Of a stretch of 64,000 nt of DNA, positions 8,911 to 15,891 are shown piece after piece. The notes under the pieces were generated by a model. That model saw nothing but the letters and a program-made list of their open reading frames with translations, had not been told where the DNA came from and searched no databases. This DNA is from GCA-016699835 sp964543905 (GTDB taxonomy: Bacteria > Planctomycetota > Phycisphaerae > Phycisphaerales > UBA1924): positions 395,972-459,971 of the forward strand of contig CAZIZO010000002.1 of the NCBI GenBank assembly GCA_964543905.1. The letters are read 5' to 3'. The position numbers were made by a program, and so were the translations under genes. The stretch's first letter is position 1. Every line of letters starts with the position of its first letter.

Positions 8911-10671
8911 ATGCCCCTCCGCCTCTACAACACCCTCACCCGCCGCCTCGAACTCTTCATCCCGCGTGACCCCGCGCGCGTCACCTTCTATACCTGCGGC
9001 CCGACGGTCTACGACTACGCCCACATCGGCAACTTCCGCTCCTTCCTCGCCGCTGACGTGCTTCGCCGATGGATCGAGAGCCCGCTCTGCGAGTTGGCAA
9101 CGTCGCCCAAGGGCGGGATGCCTGTGCCACCGGTCCACAAAGGCCCAAGGCACGTCGTCCACGTCATGAACATCACCGACGTCGGACACATGACCGACGA
9201 CGCCGAGGGCGGCGAGCACGGCGAGGACCGCATGGCCGTCGCCGGCAAGCGCCTCGCCGAGGCTAAAAAATCCGGCAAACTCCCCCCCGGCGTCGCGCTC
9301 GACCCCACCAACCCCTACGACATCGCCCGCTTCTACGAGGCCGCGTTCAAGGAAGATAGCCGCAAACTCGGCCTCAAGGTCATCCTCGACGGCGACAAGG
9401 ACCCCACGCTCAACCCCCGCGCGACGGAGAACGTCCCCGGCATGATCGCCGTCGTTGAGAAACTCATCGAGCGCGGCTTCGCCTACGTCGTGGGCCAGCC
9501 CGGCTCGCGCGTCGTCTACTTCGACGTGCAGAAGTTCGCCCCCTATGGCACGCTCAGCGGCAATACGCTCGACCAACTCCGCTCCGGCGCGGGAGGTCGC
9601 GTCGACGAAGGCAACCAGGCGACCAAGAAGCACCCCGCCGACTTCCTCCTCTGGAAGGAAGACCCCAGCCACATCATGAAGTGGGATTCGCCCTGGGGCA
9701 AGGGCTATCCGGGTTGGCACATCGAGTGCACCGTGATGAGCGCCCGCCGCCTCCTCGGCGACGCCGAGTTCCGAAACCTGCTCACGCAGCACCAAGCCCC
9801 CGCCGCCATCATCGACCTGCACAGCGGCGGCGAGGACAACATCTTCCCCCACCACGAGTGCGAGATCGCCCAGAGCAGTTGCGCCTTCTGCGCCGACCCT
9901 TCGCACGGCACCTTCTCCACCATGTGGTTCCACCCTCGCTTCCTGCTCGTCGAAGGCACGAAGATGAGCAAGAGCAAGGGGAACTTCTACACCCTGCGCG
10001 ACCTGCTCGACAAGGGCATCGAGCCCGCCGCCATTCGCCTCGAACTCATCAAAACCCATTACCGCAGCAACGCGAACTTCACGTTCCAAGGGCTCATGGA
10101 AAGTGAGGGACAACTCCAGCGCTGGTTGGCCGCACTCAATGCGATGGAGTTTGTCGATGAGACGCGCTCCGTATCGAGCGACCAAGCCAGCAACCTCGAT
10201 GCACTTTGCCAGAGCATTCAAAGTACGTTCGCAGAAGCGATGAACTCAGACCTCAACGTTGCCGTGGCCATCGCAGAAGCGAACCGCCTTCTCAGAGAGG
10301 CAACCGCGATCCTTGGCATTAACCCCTTCGAGCGAACGGAGTGGAAGACTCGTTCGCAGGGATTCCGACCGGGACGACCGTTGCGTCACGCATCGCTTCA
10401 ACACGTGGTCCGCCTCGCACACTCGCTCATTGCCGTCTTCGGTCTGGACGACGTGTCGATGTCCACGAGCAACACAGCCACCACCTCCGACATCGGCCTC
10501 TTCATCGGCATCGCCCCCGACGCCACCATCAACGCCAAACTCGAAGAACGCCGCGCCGCTCGCGCCGCCAAGGACTTCAAGAAGTCCGACCAGATCCGCG
10601 ACGAACTCCTCGCGATGGGCTATGCCATCAAGGATGTCGCCGGCGGCAAGGTCGAAGTGACGCGGCGATAA
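8911..10671 (+). CDS. cysS: cysteine--tRNA ligase
   Basis: Class I aminoacyl-tRNA synthetase charging tRNA-Cys. Zinc-ligand Cys29 in FYTCGPTVYDYAHIGN, which also holds the HIGH-type motif (HIGN, from residue 38). WHIECTVMS and DLHSGGEDNIFPHHECE carry further zinc and substrate residues. KMSKS begins at residue 351. At 586 residues it is longer than the ~460 of E. coli. Two regions account for this: an insert after DVLRRWI containing SPKGGMPVPPVHKGP, which coincides with a palindromic repeat (9094), and an expanded C-terminal helical part (10105-10480) less GC-rich than its surroundings. Converges on the Pmp3 gene across a long inverted repeat. Confidence 0.95.
   Translation: MPLRLYNTLTRRLELFIPRDPARVTFYTCGPTVYDYAHIGNFRSFLAADVLRRWIESPLCELATSPKGGMPVPPVHKGPRHVVHVMNITDVGHMTDDAEGGEHGEDRMAVAGKRLAEAKKSGKLPPGVALDPTNPYDIARFYEAAFKEDSRKLGLKVILDGDKDPTLNPRATENVPGMIAVVEKLIERGFAYVVGQPGSRVVYFDVQKFAPYGTLSGNTLDQLRSGAGGRVDEGNQATKKHPADFLLWKEDPSHIMKWDSPWGKGYPGWHIECTVMSARRLLGDAEFRNLLTQHQAPAAIIDLHSGGEDNIFPHHECEIAQSSCAFCADPSHGTFSTMWFHPRFLLVEGTKMSKSKGNFYTLRDLLDKGIEPAAIRLELIKTHYRSNANFTFQGLMESEGQLQRWLAALNAMEFVDETRSVSSDQASNLDALCQSIQSTFAEAMNSDLNVAVAIAEANRLLREATAILGINPFERTEWKTRSQGFRPGRPLRHASLQHVVRLAHSLIAVFGLDDVSMSTSNTATTSDIGLFIGIAPDATINAKLEERRAARAAKDFKKSDQIRDELLAMGYAIKDVAGGKVEVTRR
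9094..9131. repeat. degenerate palindromic repeat inside cysS
   Basis: The stretch reads TTGGCAACGTCGCCC, then AA, then GGGCGGGATGCCTGTGCCA. Its two arms are partly complementary (TGGCA/TGCCA and GCCC/GGGC). It encodes the insert GGMPVPPV, absent from standard CysS between the tRNA synthetase HIGH region and VMNITD. The word GGGCGGGATGCCTGTGCCA resembles dispersed palindromes I recall from planctomycete genomes; that comparison is from memory. Confidence 0.45.
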
Positions 10672-10766
10672 GGCCGAAAGCGCCCAATGACAAAGGGCCA
10701 AAGCGCCAAATGGGAGTAACGACCACGTGCCTCCGACTTGGCGCTTTGGCCCTTTGCTCTTCGGCC
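10672..10766. terminator. long inverted repeat between converging genes
   Basis: A perfect 19-bp pairing, CAAAGGGCCAAAGCGCCAA (10691-10709) with its complement at 10738-10756, encloses a 28-base loop. An outer 7-bp pairing (GGCCGAA 10672-10678 with TTCGGCC 10760-10766) extends the stem past an asymmetric bulge. It begins directly after the cysS stop and ends 5 bases before the stop of the converging Pmp3 gene. It therefore probably serves as a bidirectional terminator or 3'-end stabiliser. No long T-run follows on either strand. Confidence 0.6.
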
Positions 10767-10771
10767 ATTTG

Positions 10772-10966
10772 CTACGCCCGCCGCATCGCCCCCACCATCT
10801 GCTCAAGGTTCCGCTCGCGGTGATAATCACTCACCACGAACATCGCATGGATCGCCCCCGGCAACCAAAAGCACAGCGTCAGCACCAGGTTCACGAGCGC
10901 CTGGAACCACTTCCCGCACGAAAGCACCGCCATCGGCGGCAACAGAATCGCAAGCACATACCGCAC
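10772..10966 (-). CDS. YqaE/Pmp3-family small membrane protein
   Basis: Small hydrophobic protein of the Pmp3 (UPF0057) family, linked in other organisms to membrane potential and salt or cold stress. About 64 residues from a GTG at 10966 (VRYVLAILLPPMAV). Two membrane helices are separated by CGKWFQAL, followed by the family signature LNLVLTLCFWLPGAIHA-type segment and a charged tail (DYHRERN). The start is chosen because the family begins with MRY-LAILLPP; an upstream GTG at 11035 would add a 23-residue extension of low-complexity sequence. Confidence 0.8.
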   Translation of the reverse strand: MRYVLAILLPPMAVLSCGKWFQALVNLVLTLCFWLPGAIHAMFVVSDYHRERNLEQMVGAMRRA

Positions 10967-11133
10967 GGCCAATCTCCAAAGCGGGCAGCGAGCGCCCGCC
11001 GGATCTTGCTCGGAGTTTCGCCCTCCGGGTTCCACCCGCTTCTTCGCCGCAATGTTTGGACTTTGATCGGCACTCGCCTACCCTTTCCGCTCACGGGGCA
11101 TCCCGCCCCGGCAACACACACAGGAGCAATGCA

Positions 11134-11889
11134 ATGAGGAAGGCGAATCTCGTATCGGCGTTGGTCAGCGTGGTCGGTCTCACCGTCTCGAGCGCATGGG
11201 CCCAGAACAAGAAAGAAGAGCCCAAGTCGGACGCCGGCCATTCGCAGCCCGCGCCCGCCAAGAAAGACGACAAGACGACGGCCAAGCCCGCCGACATGGG
11301 CATGCCCCCCGAGATGATGGCCGCCATGATGCCCAACGAGAATCACAAGGTTCTCGAAGGTCTCGCGGGCGACTGGGACGCCAAGATGTCCTTTACCATG
11401 GCCCCGGGCATGCCCCCCACCGAAGGCACCGGCACCATGAGGGCCATGATGATCCTCGGTGGTCGCCAACTCCACCAGTCCTTCAAGGGCACCTTCATGG
11501 GCATGCCCTTCGAGGGCGCGGGCACCACCGGCTACAACAACGTCACCAAGCAGGTCGAGTCCACCTGGTCTGACAACATGGGCACCGCCACCATGTTCTC
11601 CGTCGGCACCATGGACCCGTCCATGAAGTCCTTCACCGTCACCGGCTCCTACGACGACCCGATGCAGGGCAAGGTCACCATGCGCCAGATCACCACCATC
11701 ACCGACAAGGATCACTACAAGATCGAGTTCTTCAACAAGACTTCCGACGGCAAGGAGTTCAAGTCCGGCGAGATCACCGCTACCCGCAAGGGAGCCGCCA
11801 AAGGCGAATCCAAGGGTGAGGTCGGCACCCAGAGCAAGGCCGAGTCCGCCAAGAAGGAAGCCCCCGCTCCGGCTCCCGCCAAGAAGTAG
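11134..11889 (+). CDS. DUF1579 domain secreted protein
   Basis: Exported protein of unknown function with a DUF1579 domain. Start at ATG 11134, with AGGAG (11122-11126) seven bases upstream. Signal peptide residues 1-~25 (LVSALVSVVGLTVSSAWAQ), a Lys/Pro/Met-rich stretch, then the domain: LEGLAGDWDAKM, MRAMMILGGRQLHQSFKG, GYNNVTKQVESTWSDNMG and a final KIEFFNKTSDGKEFKSGE. A Lys/Ala/Pro-rich tail closes the 251 residues. The family has a beta-barrel-like fold and no assigned activity. Transcription probably ends at the hairpin at 11988. Confidence 0.85.
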   Translation: MRKANLVSALVSVVGLTVSSAWAQNKKEEPKSDAGHSQPAPAKKDDKTTAKPADMGMPPEMMAAMMPNENHKVLEGLAGDWDAKMSFTMAPGMPPTEGTGTMRAMMILGGRQLHQSFKGTFMGMPFEGAGTTGYNNVTKQVESTWSDNMGTATMFSVGTMDPSMKSFTVTGSYDDPMQGKVTMRQITTITDKDHYKIEFFNKTSDGKEFKSGEITATRKGAAKGESKGEVGTQSKAESAKKEAPAPAPAKK

Positions 11890-11925
11890 GACTCGACGCC
11901 TCCAAACCGAGAGAACTCTCCACAG

Positions 11926-11958
11926 CCTCGTGGGGCGGGTGTCCCCACCCGACTCGAC
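11926..11958. repeat. REP-like palindrome, intergenic copy
   Basis: CGTGGGGCGGGTGTCCCCAC followed by CCGACTCGAC forms an imperfect palindrome just after the DUF1579 gene. Matching copies are at 15571-15597 (intergenic) and, more diverged, at 7536 (inside aroDE). Confidence 0.5.
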
Positions 11959-11987
11959 CCCTTCTTTATCGTCCTCAGTGCCCAACC

Positions 11988-12018
11988 AAAGGACGCGAGT
12001 AATACTCGCGTCCTTTTT
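11988..12018 (+). terminator. rho-independent terminator
   Basis: Perfect 13-bp stem (AAAGGACGCGAGT, loop AAT, ACTCGCGTCCTTT) ending in five T on the plus strand. It lies about 100 bases after the DUF1579 stop and would end that transcript. It is also just before the 3' end of the minus-strand gene at 12070. Confidence 0.88.
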
Positions 12019-12069
12019 CATTGTCTCCTGTTTACGTCACTCCGCGCCGTGGTTCCCTCGAGACTACCT

Positions 12070-12477
12070 TCACTCCACCGCCGTCCACACCACCTTCTGC
12101 TTTGCGTCATAGAGCGCCAACGTCGCGCCCCCCTTGGGCATCACGCCGAGGAACGCGCGGTTGTTCCCCGCCGCGTCCGCCAGCCCGATCCGTGCCGCAT
12201 CCTTGGTCGCGCCGATGAACACGCGCGTCGCGCCCTCGCCGTCCCCCAGCCGAACGCCCGGCCCATCCTTGCCCAGCGTGATCTCCACGCACGAGGCGCC
12301 GTCCTCGTTCAGCATGGCCAACCGAGGCACGCCGGACTTGGTCATCTCGAGCACCGCACGGACCCGTCCGCTCTTGTCCACCAGCCGAAACTCCTGCGAC
12401 TCAATCGCCCGCACGCGGACTTCCGCCAGTTCTCGCTCCACCGCCGCCAGCCGCTGCTGCAAGGATCGCTTCGCCAT
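12070..12477 (-). CDS. hypothetical protein, coiled-coil N-terminus with beta-repeats
   Basis: 135-residue protein starting at ATG 12477, 14 bases after the rpiB stop, so probably in the same transcript. Residues 1-~25 are helical and charged (SLQQRLAAVERELAEVRVRA). The rest is a series of short similar beta units: FRLVDKSGRVRAVLEM, PRLAMLNEDGASCVEI, VRLGDGEGATRVFIG, IGLADAAGNNRAFLGV. This pattern is common in small proteins of unknown function in planctomycetes and cyanobacteria. No catalytic motif or signal peptide is visible. I do not recognise a function. Confidence 0.75.
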   Translation of the reverse strand: MAKRSLQQRLAAVERELAEVRVRAIESQEFRLVDKSGRVRAVLEMTKSGVPRLAMLNEDGASCVEITLGKDGPGVRLGDGEGATRVFIGATKDAARIGLADAAGNNRAFLGVMPKGGATLALYDAKQKVVWTAVE

Positions 12478-12491
12478 CGCTCGCTCCTCTC

Positions 12492-12956
12492 CTACTCGGT
12501 CACGGTCGCCGGGTCCTGTCCGCGCTCGATGGCGATGATCTTGTTGATCCGGCGCGAGTGCCGACCGCCCTCGAACTTCGTCGCGATCGCCACTTCCACG
12601 ATCTTCTCGATCAACTTCTGCCCGAGCAGATCGCCCGACATGCAGATCACGTTCGCGTCGTTGTGGCTCCGACTCAGTTGCGCCGTGAGTTCGTCGTGCA
12701 CCACCGCCGCCCGTACGCCCTTCACCTTGTTCGCCGCGATCGACATCCCCACTCCCGTCCCGCACACGAGCACGCCCAGCGACCCGCGTGTGTTCGCGAC
12801 GGCGTTGGCCACCGCGTACGCCCGCTCGGGGTAGTCGCACGGGGCGCCGTTGCAGTCGCCCAGGATCTCCGCCTCCTGGCCCTCGCGCCGCAGTTTTTCC
12901 AGCAGTTGCCGGATGGCCGTCGTTCCGCGATGATCCGCGCCGAGGAACACTTTCAT
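12492..12956 (-). CDS. rpiB: ribose-5-phosphate isomerase B
   Basis: Interconverts ribose-5-phosphate and ribulose-5-phosphate in the pentose phosphate pathway (RpiB/LacAB fold). The protein is 154 residues from ATG 12956. FLGADHRG, the catalytic Cys in VCGTGVGMSIAANKVKGVRA, and SRSHNDANVICMSGDL are all canonical. A TTG four codons upstream is in frame but less likely. It follows the Sua5/phosphatase fusion on the same strand, reproducing the order of ywlC-ywlE-ywlF in Bacillus subtilis, where ywlF is rpiB. Confidence 0.94.
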   Translation of the reverse strand: MKVFLGADHRGTTAIRQLLEKLRREGQEAEILGDCNGAPCDYPERAYAVANAVANTRGSLGVLVCGTGVGMSIAANKVKGVRAAVVHDELTAQLSRSHNDANVICMSGDLLGQKLIEKIVEVAIATKFEGGRHSRRINKIIAIERGQDPATVTE

Positions 12957-13073
12957 GGGCGTCTCCAAATGCAGCGGTCCTGCCGCCGCCGTGTGAAAAG
13001 GTAGTTCCCGTGCCGTCCAATTGCGAGCGAGTCCAAGCCGGGACGCTCCCCGACCAGCCTCCCACCTACGGCC

Positions 13074-14231
13074 CTAGCCCTTCGTCGCGCCGTCCCCCCG
13101 TCGCTCGCCCCCGCCTCCGCCCAGCCGCTCCCGCAGAATTCCCATCATCCGCTCCGCCGTTTCCAGATACAGCGACACCGGCCCGCCGATCGGGTCGGGA
13201 ATGTCTCGCCCCGTTGGGTCCAGCGTCGTGACCCGACCCTTCGCGCTCGGCAGCATGGTCAGCACCGCGCGCACGTGCCCGCTCGTCATCCCATAGATCT
13301 CGTCCGCCTCGGCGATCATCGTCGGTGTCAGCCCCTTCGAGAGCCGGCTCGTCGGCCTCGCTCCCAACTCCTCCAACGCCACGATCGCCTCGGGCGAGAT
13401 CGCGTCCCCATCCGGCGCGTGCGCACCCGCCGACATGAACCTCGTCGGAATCTTCGCCCCGGCCAACTCGTCAAACACCTTCGTTGCGAGCGCCTCCGCC
13501 ATCGGGCTTCGGCACGTGTTCCCCGTGCACACAAAGAGCACCCGCCGCTCCATTTTCCGATGGATCGTTCGTGCATCCAGCGCCCCTTCGCCCTCGACGG
13601 CATACCCCCCCGCCGCCGTCAGGCGCACCGTCGTGGACGGCTTGCCGAGCCGCGTTGGTCCATCGTCCACCATCAGCACCACGCCCAGCGCCGCCGCCCG
13701 CTCCTCCGCAGCGGCCGGGATCGTTCGGTCCGCCCCCCATCCCAGCGCCCAGAGCCGATGCACCATGCACGCCCCCCCCGCCAACTCCAGAATCTCTCGG
13801 GTCATCTCGTGATCGGGCACGCGCACGCCGACCACCCCCCCGCGATCAAAAACGCCCGTCGCGACCCCCAGTGCCGCCGTCACTTCACGCGCCCTCGACT
13901 CCCCGGCTTCCCACAATAAACGCACCGGCCCGGGCGTCAATCGTGCGATCGCGCGCCGGTGCACCGCCGACTCGGGCCGGAACACCTCCAACACACGCTC
14001 CGACGCCGCCGCGTGCCACGTGAACGCCGGCCCATCGTTCGCACCCGCGCCGATCGTCGCGCGCACGCGCTCCACCGACCCGGCGTGCGTCGCCAGCGCC
14101 GCCACGCCATATACCGTTTCCGTCGGCAAGACCACCAGCCCGCCCGCGCGCAGGGCCTCAGCCGCCGAGGCGACCGCCTTCCCACGGTCCTCCGACGCTC
14201 GTATCCGCAAGATGGGTGGTGATGACGGCAC
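13074..14231 (-). CDS. Sua5/YrdC-like domain fused to YwlE-type phosphatase
   Basis: A 385-residue fusion from GTG 14231 (AAGGA six bases upstream; an ATG at 14339 is an alternative). Residues ~15-215 resemble Sua5/YrdC (threonylcarbamoyl-AMP synthase): GGLVVLPTETVYGVAALA, LTPGPVRLL, VGVRVPDH, VDDGPTRLGKPSTTVRL. However, the KxR and SxN substrate motifs are not recognisable, so synthase activity is doubtful. Residues ~228-375 are a low-molecular-weight phosphatase with P-loop VCTGNTCRSPMAEAL (Cys235, Arg241) and general acid in DIPDPIGG. Thr239 matches the residue that makes B. subtilis YwlE a protein-arginine phosphatase. Followed by rpiB. Confidence 0.87.
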   Translation of the reverse strand: MPSSPPILRIRASEDRGKAVASAAEALRAGGLVVLPTETVYGVAALATHAGSVERVRATIGAGANDGPAFTWHAAASERVLEVFRPESAVHRRAIARLTPGPVRLLWEAGESRAREVTAALGVATGVFDRGGVVGVRVPDHEMTREILELAGGACMVHRLWALGWGADRTIPAAAEERAAALGVVLMVDDGPTRLGKPSTTVRLTAAGGYAVEGEGALDARTIHRKMERRVLFVCTGNTCRSPMAEALATKVFDELAGAKIPTRFMSAGAHAPDGDAISPEAIVALEELGARPTSRLSKGLTPTMIAEADEIYGMTSGHVRAVLTMLPSAKGRVTTLDPTGRDIPDPIGGPVSLYLETAERMMGILRERLGGGGGERRGDGATKG

Positions 14232-14496
14232 GAATGGTCCTTCGCCCGATGGTAGCGAATTGTTCGGACGTCCGCACCCCCTTGATCGTGTTTGGTCTTT
14301 GATAAGTCGAGCCTCGATCGATTCACGTTCGTGCCGCATCCGTTCACACCCCTATCCTCTCCATTGCAATGGCGTTTGCGGCCTCCCGGGAACCGCAAGC
14401 CCATTTCGGCTCGAACATTCCCGGGCGGTACGCGCGCCGCTCGTTTCTTCCTCGCGCGGCGGGTGTGATTCCTTCGTCCTTTACGGAGCAGCGGCC

Positions 14497-15546
14497 ATGA
14501 TTCCTCGGATCTGCGGGCGGTCTTCCCTTGCCTCTCGTCGCGCCTTCAGCCTCGTCGAGTTGCTCGTCGTCATGGCCATCATCGCCATCGTCATCGCCCT
14601 CGTCCTCCCGGCCATCGGCAAGGCTCGCGAGTCCGCCAATCGTGCCGACACCCTCAGCGTCTGCTCCCAACTCTCCCAAGCCATCTCCCAGTTCAAGATC
14701 GACAACAACGGCTTCAACCCCGGTCGCTTCTCCGCCGCCGACATGGGGCACAGCGAAAACGTCAACCAGGGTTTCACCACCTGGCACAACGTCATGCTCG
14801 ACCTCATGGGCGGTGAAGCCCCCGCGCCCTCCGCCAACACCCTCGCCAACATCGGCCCTCGCACCTCCGGCACGCCCCAGATCCTCGTCGACATCGGTCT
14901 CATCGGCAGCCCCAAGGCCAACAAGGGCTACTTCAAGCCCCGCGCCAAAAACTTCCCAGGCTCCGACCCCGCCCGCGGCTTCGGCCTCGCGTCCACGGGC
15001 AACAACCGTCTTCTCCCGTCCCTCGTTGATTCCTGGGGCAACCCCATCATGGTCTGGATGGCCGACACCACCATCAAGAACTGGGACGCCGACCCCACCG
15101 TCGCCCAAAAGGACCGCCTCGTGTCTCCCACATGGAACGATCGCCCGGGCGTCTTCTATTGGGCCGCCAACGCCGGCGTGCTCAAGTCCACGGGCTTGGG
15201 CGGCTCCAACGCCAACGTCGTCAACGACAGCATGATCGGTTCCGCCGCCGCGCCCGCCGCCAACTCTCCCCAAATCCAAACCCTCATCACCATCCTCGGC
15301 AGCCCCACCATCAACAACGCCAGCACGGGGAACCCCGCCACCATCTACCCCACCGCGCCCCGCGGCGAGTACATCATCCAGTCCGCGGGCCAGCGCGGGC
15401 ACTTCTTCGGGAAGGCCCGCAAAAACGAAGACGCCACCGGCTGGGCCGGCGGCAACCAACTCACCTATGACGCCGGGGCCCGCTCCTCCCCGCCCCGCGA
15501 TCAAGCACTCACCGCCGACGACATCCTCGTCTCCGGTGGCGGCTAA
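14497..15546 (+). CDS. type II secretion-like pseudopilin
   Basis: 349-residue protein with a prepilin peptidase site and N-methylation segment: RRAFSLVELLVVMAIIAIVI (Phe at +1, Glu at +5), starting at ATG 14497 with GGAG nearby. After the hydrophobic helix comes a large extracytoplasmic domain with PGVFYWAANAGV and a C-terminal region rich in Gly/Asn. Proteins of this form are numerous in planctomycetes and may belong to a type II secretion-like pilus or act as surface proteins. It is transcribed away from the Sua5-phosphatase gene; the shared upstream region (14232-14496) presumably carries both promoters. A second, unrelated pseudopilin is at 58829. Confidence 0.85.
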   Translation: MIPRICGRSSLASRRAFSLVELLVVMAIIAIVIALVLPAIGKARESANRADTLSVCSQLSQAISQFKIDNNGFNPGRFSAADMGHSENVNQGFTTWHNVMLDLMGGEAPAPSANTLANIGPRTSGTPQILVDIGLIGSPKANKGYFKPRAKNFPGSDPARGFGLASTGNNRLLPSLVDSWGNPIMVWMADTTIKNWDADPTVAQKDRLVSPTWNDRPGVFYWAANAGVLKSTGLGGSNANVVNDSMIGSAAAPAANSPQIQTLITILGSPTINNASTGNPATIYPTAPRGEYIIQSAGQRGHFFGKARKNEDATGWAGGNQLTYDAGARSSPPRDQALTADDILVSGGG

Positions 15547-15891
15547 CAAAGCCCTCTCTCACGTCCCGGTCCCGGGCGGGTGCAGCACCCGACTCGCCCT
15601 TTCGACCAGCCCGCGTTGACGCGGCGGGTCATGGTCCCTCCGAGCATGCGGCGTTCAACACCCGCGTCGGCGCGTGTTGTCGTGCCTGGAGAGCCATCGA
15701 CGCCCGATCTACTTCTTCTTCTGGCTCTTGTCCGCGCTTGCCCGTCCGGCTCCGGGCACCCGCTCGCGGAAGAACTCAAACACGCCCGCGTACGCGTTCT
15801 TCACCGCATACAGCCCCGGCCGCACCTGTTGCAACCGGAGCGGAAGGTCCTTCGATCGTTGTATCCCGCTCGGAATCATGGTCCCTTCCGG
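15547..15891. other. 345-base intergenic region
   Basis: Lies between the converging pseudopilin and patatin genes. It contains the REP-like palindrome at 15571-15597 (GGGCGGGTG / CACCC core with CCGACTCG). I see no convincing gene: the open frames here lack start signals, homology and codon pattern. Confidence 0.6.
15571..15597. repeat. REP-like palindrome, intergenic copy
   Basis: GGGCGGGTG-CAG-CACCCGACTCGCCC matches the element at 11926 (GGGCGGGTG..CACCCGACTCGACCC), with one fewer base in the loop. It lies 25 bases after the pseudopilin stop and may fold as a transcript-end hairpin. Confidence 0.5.
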
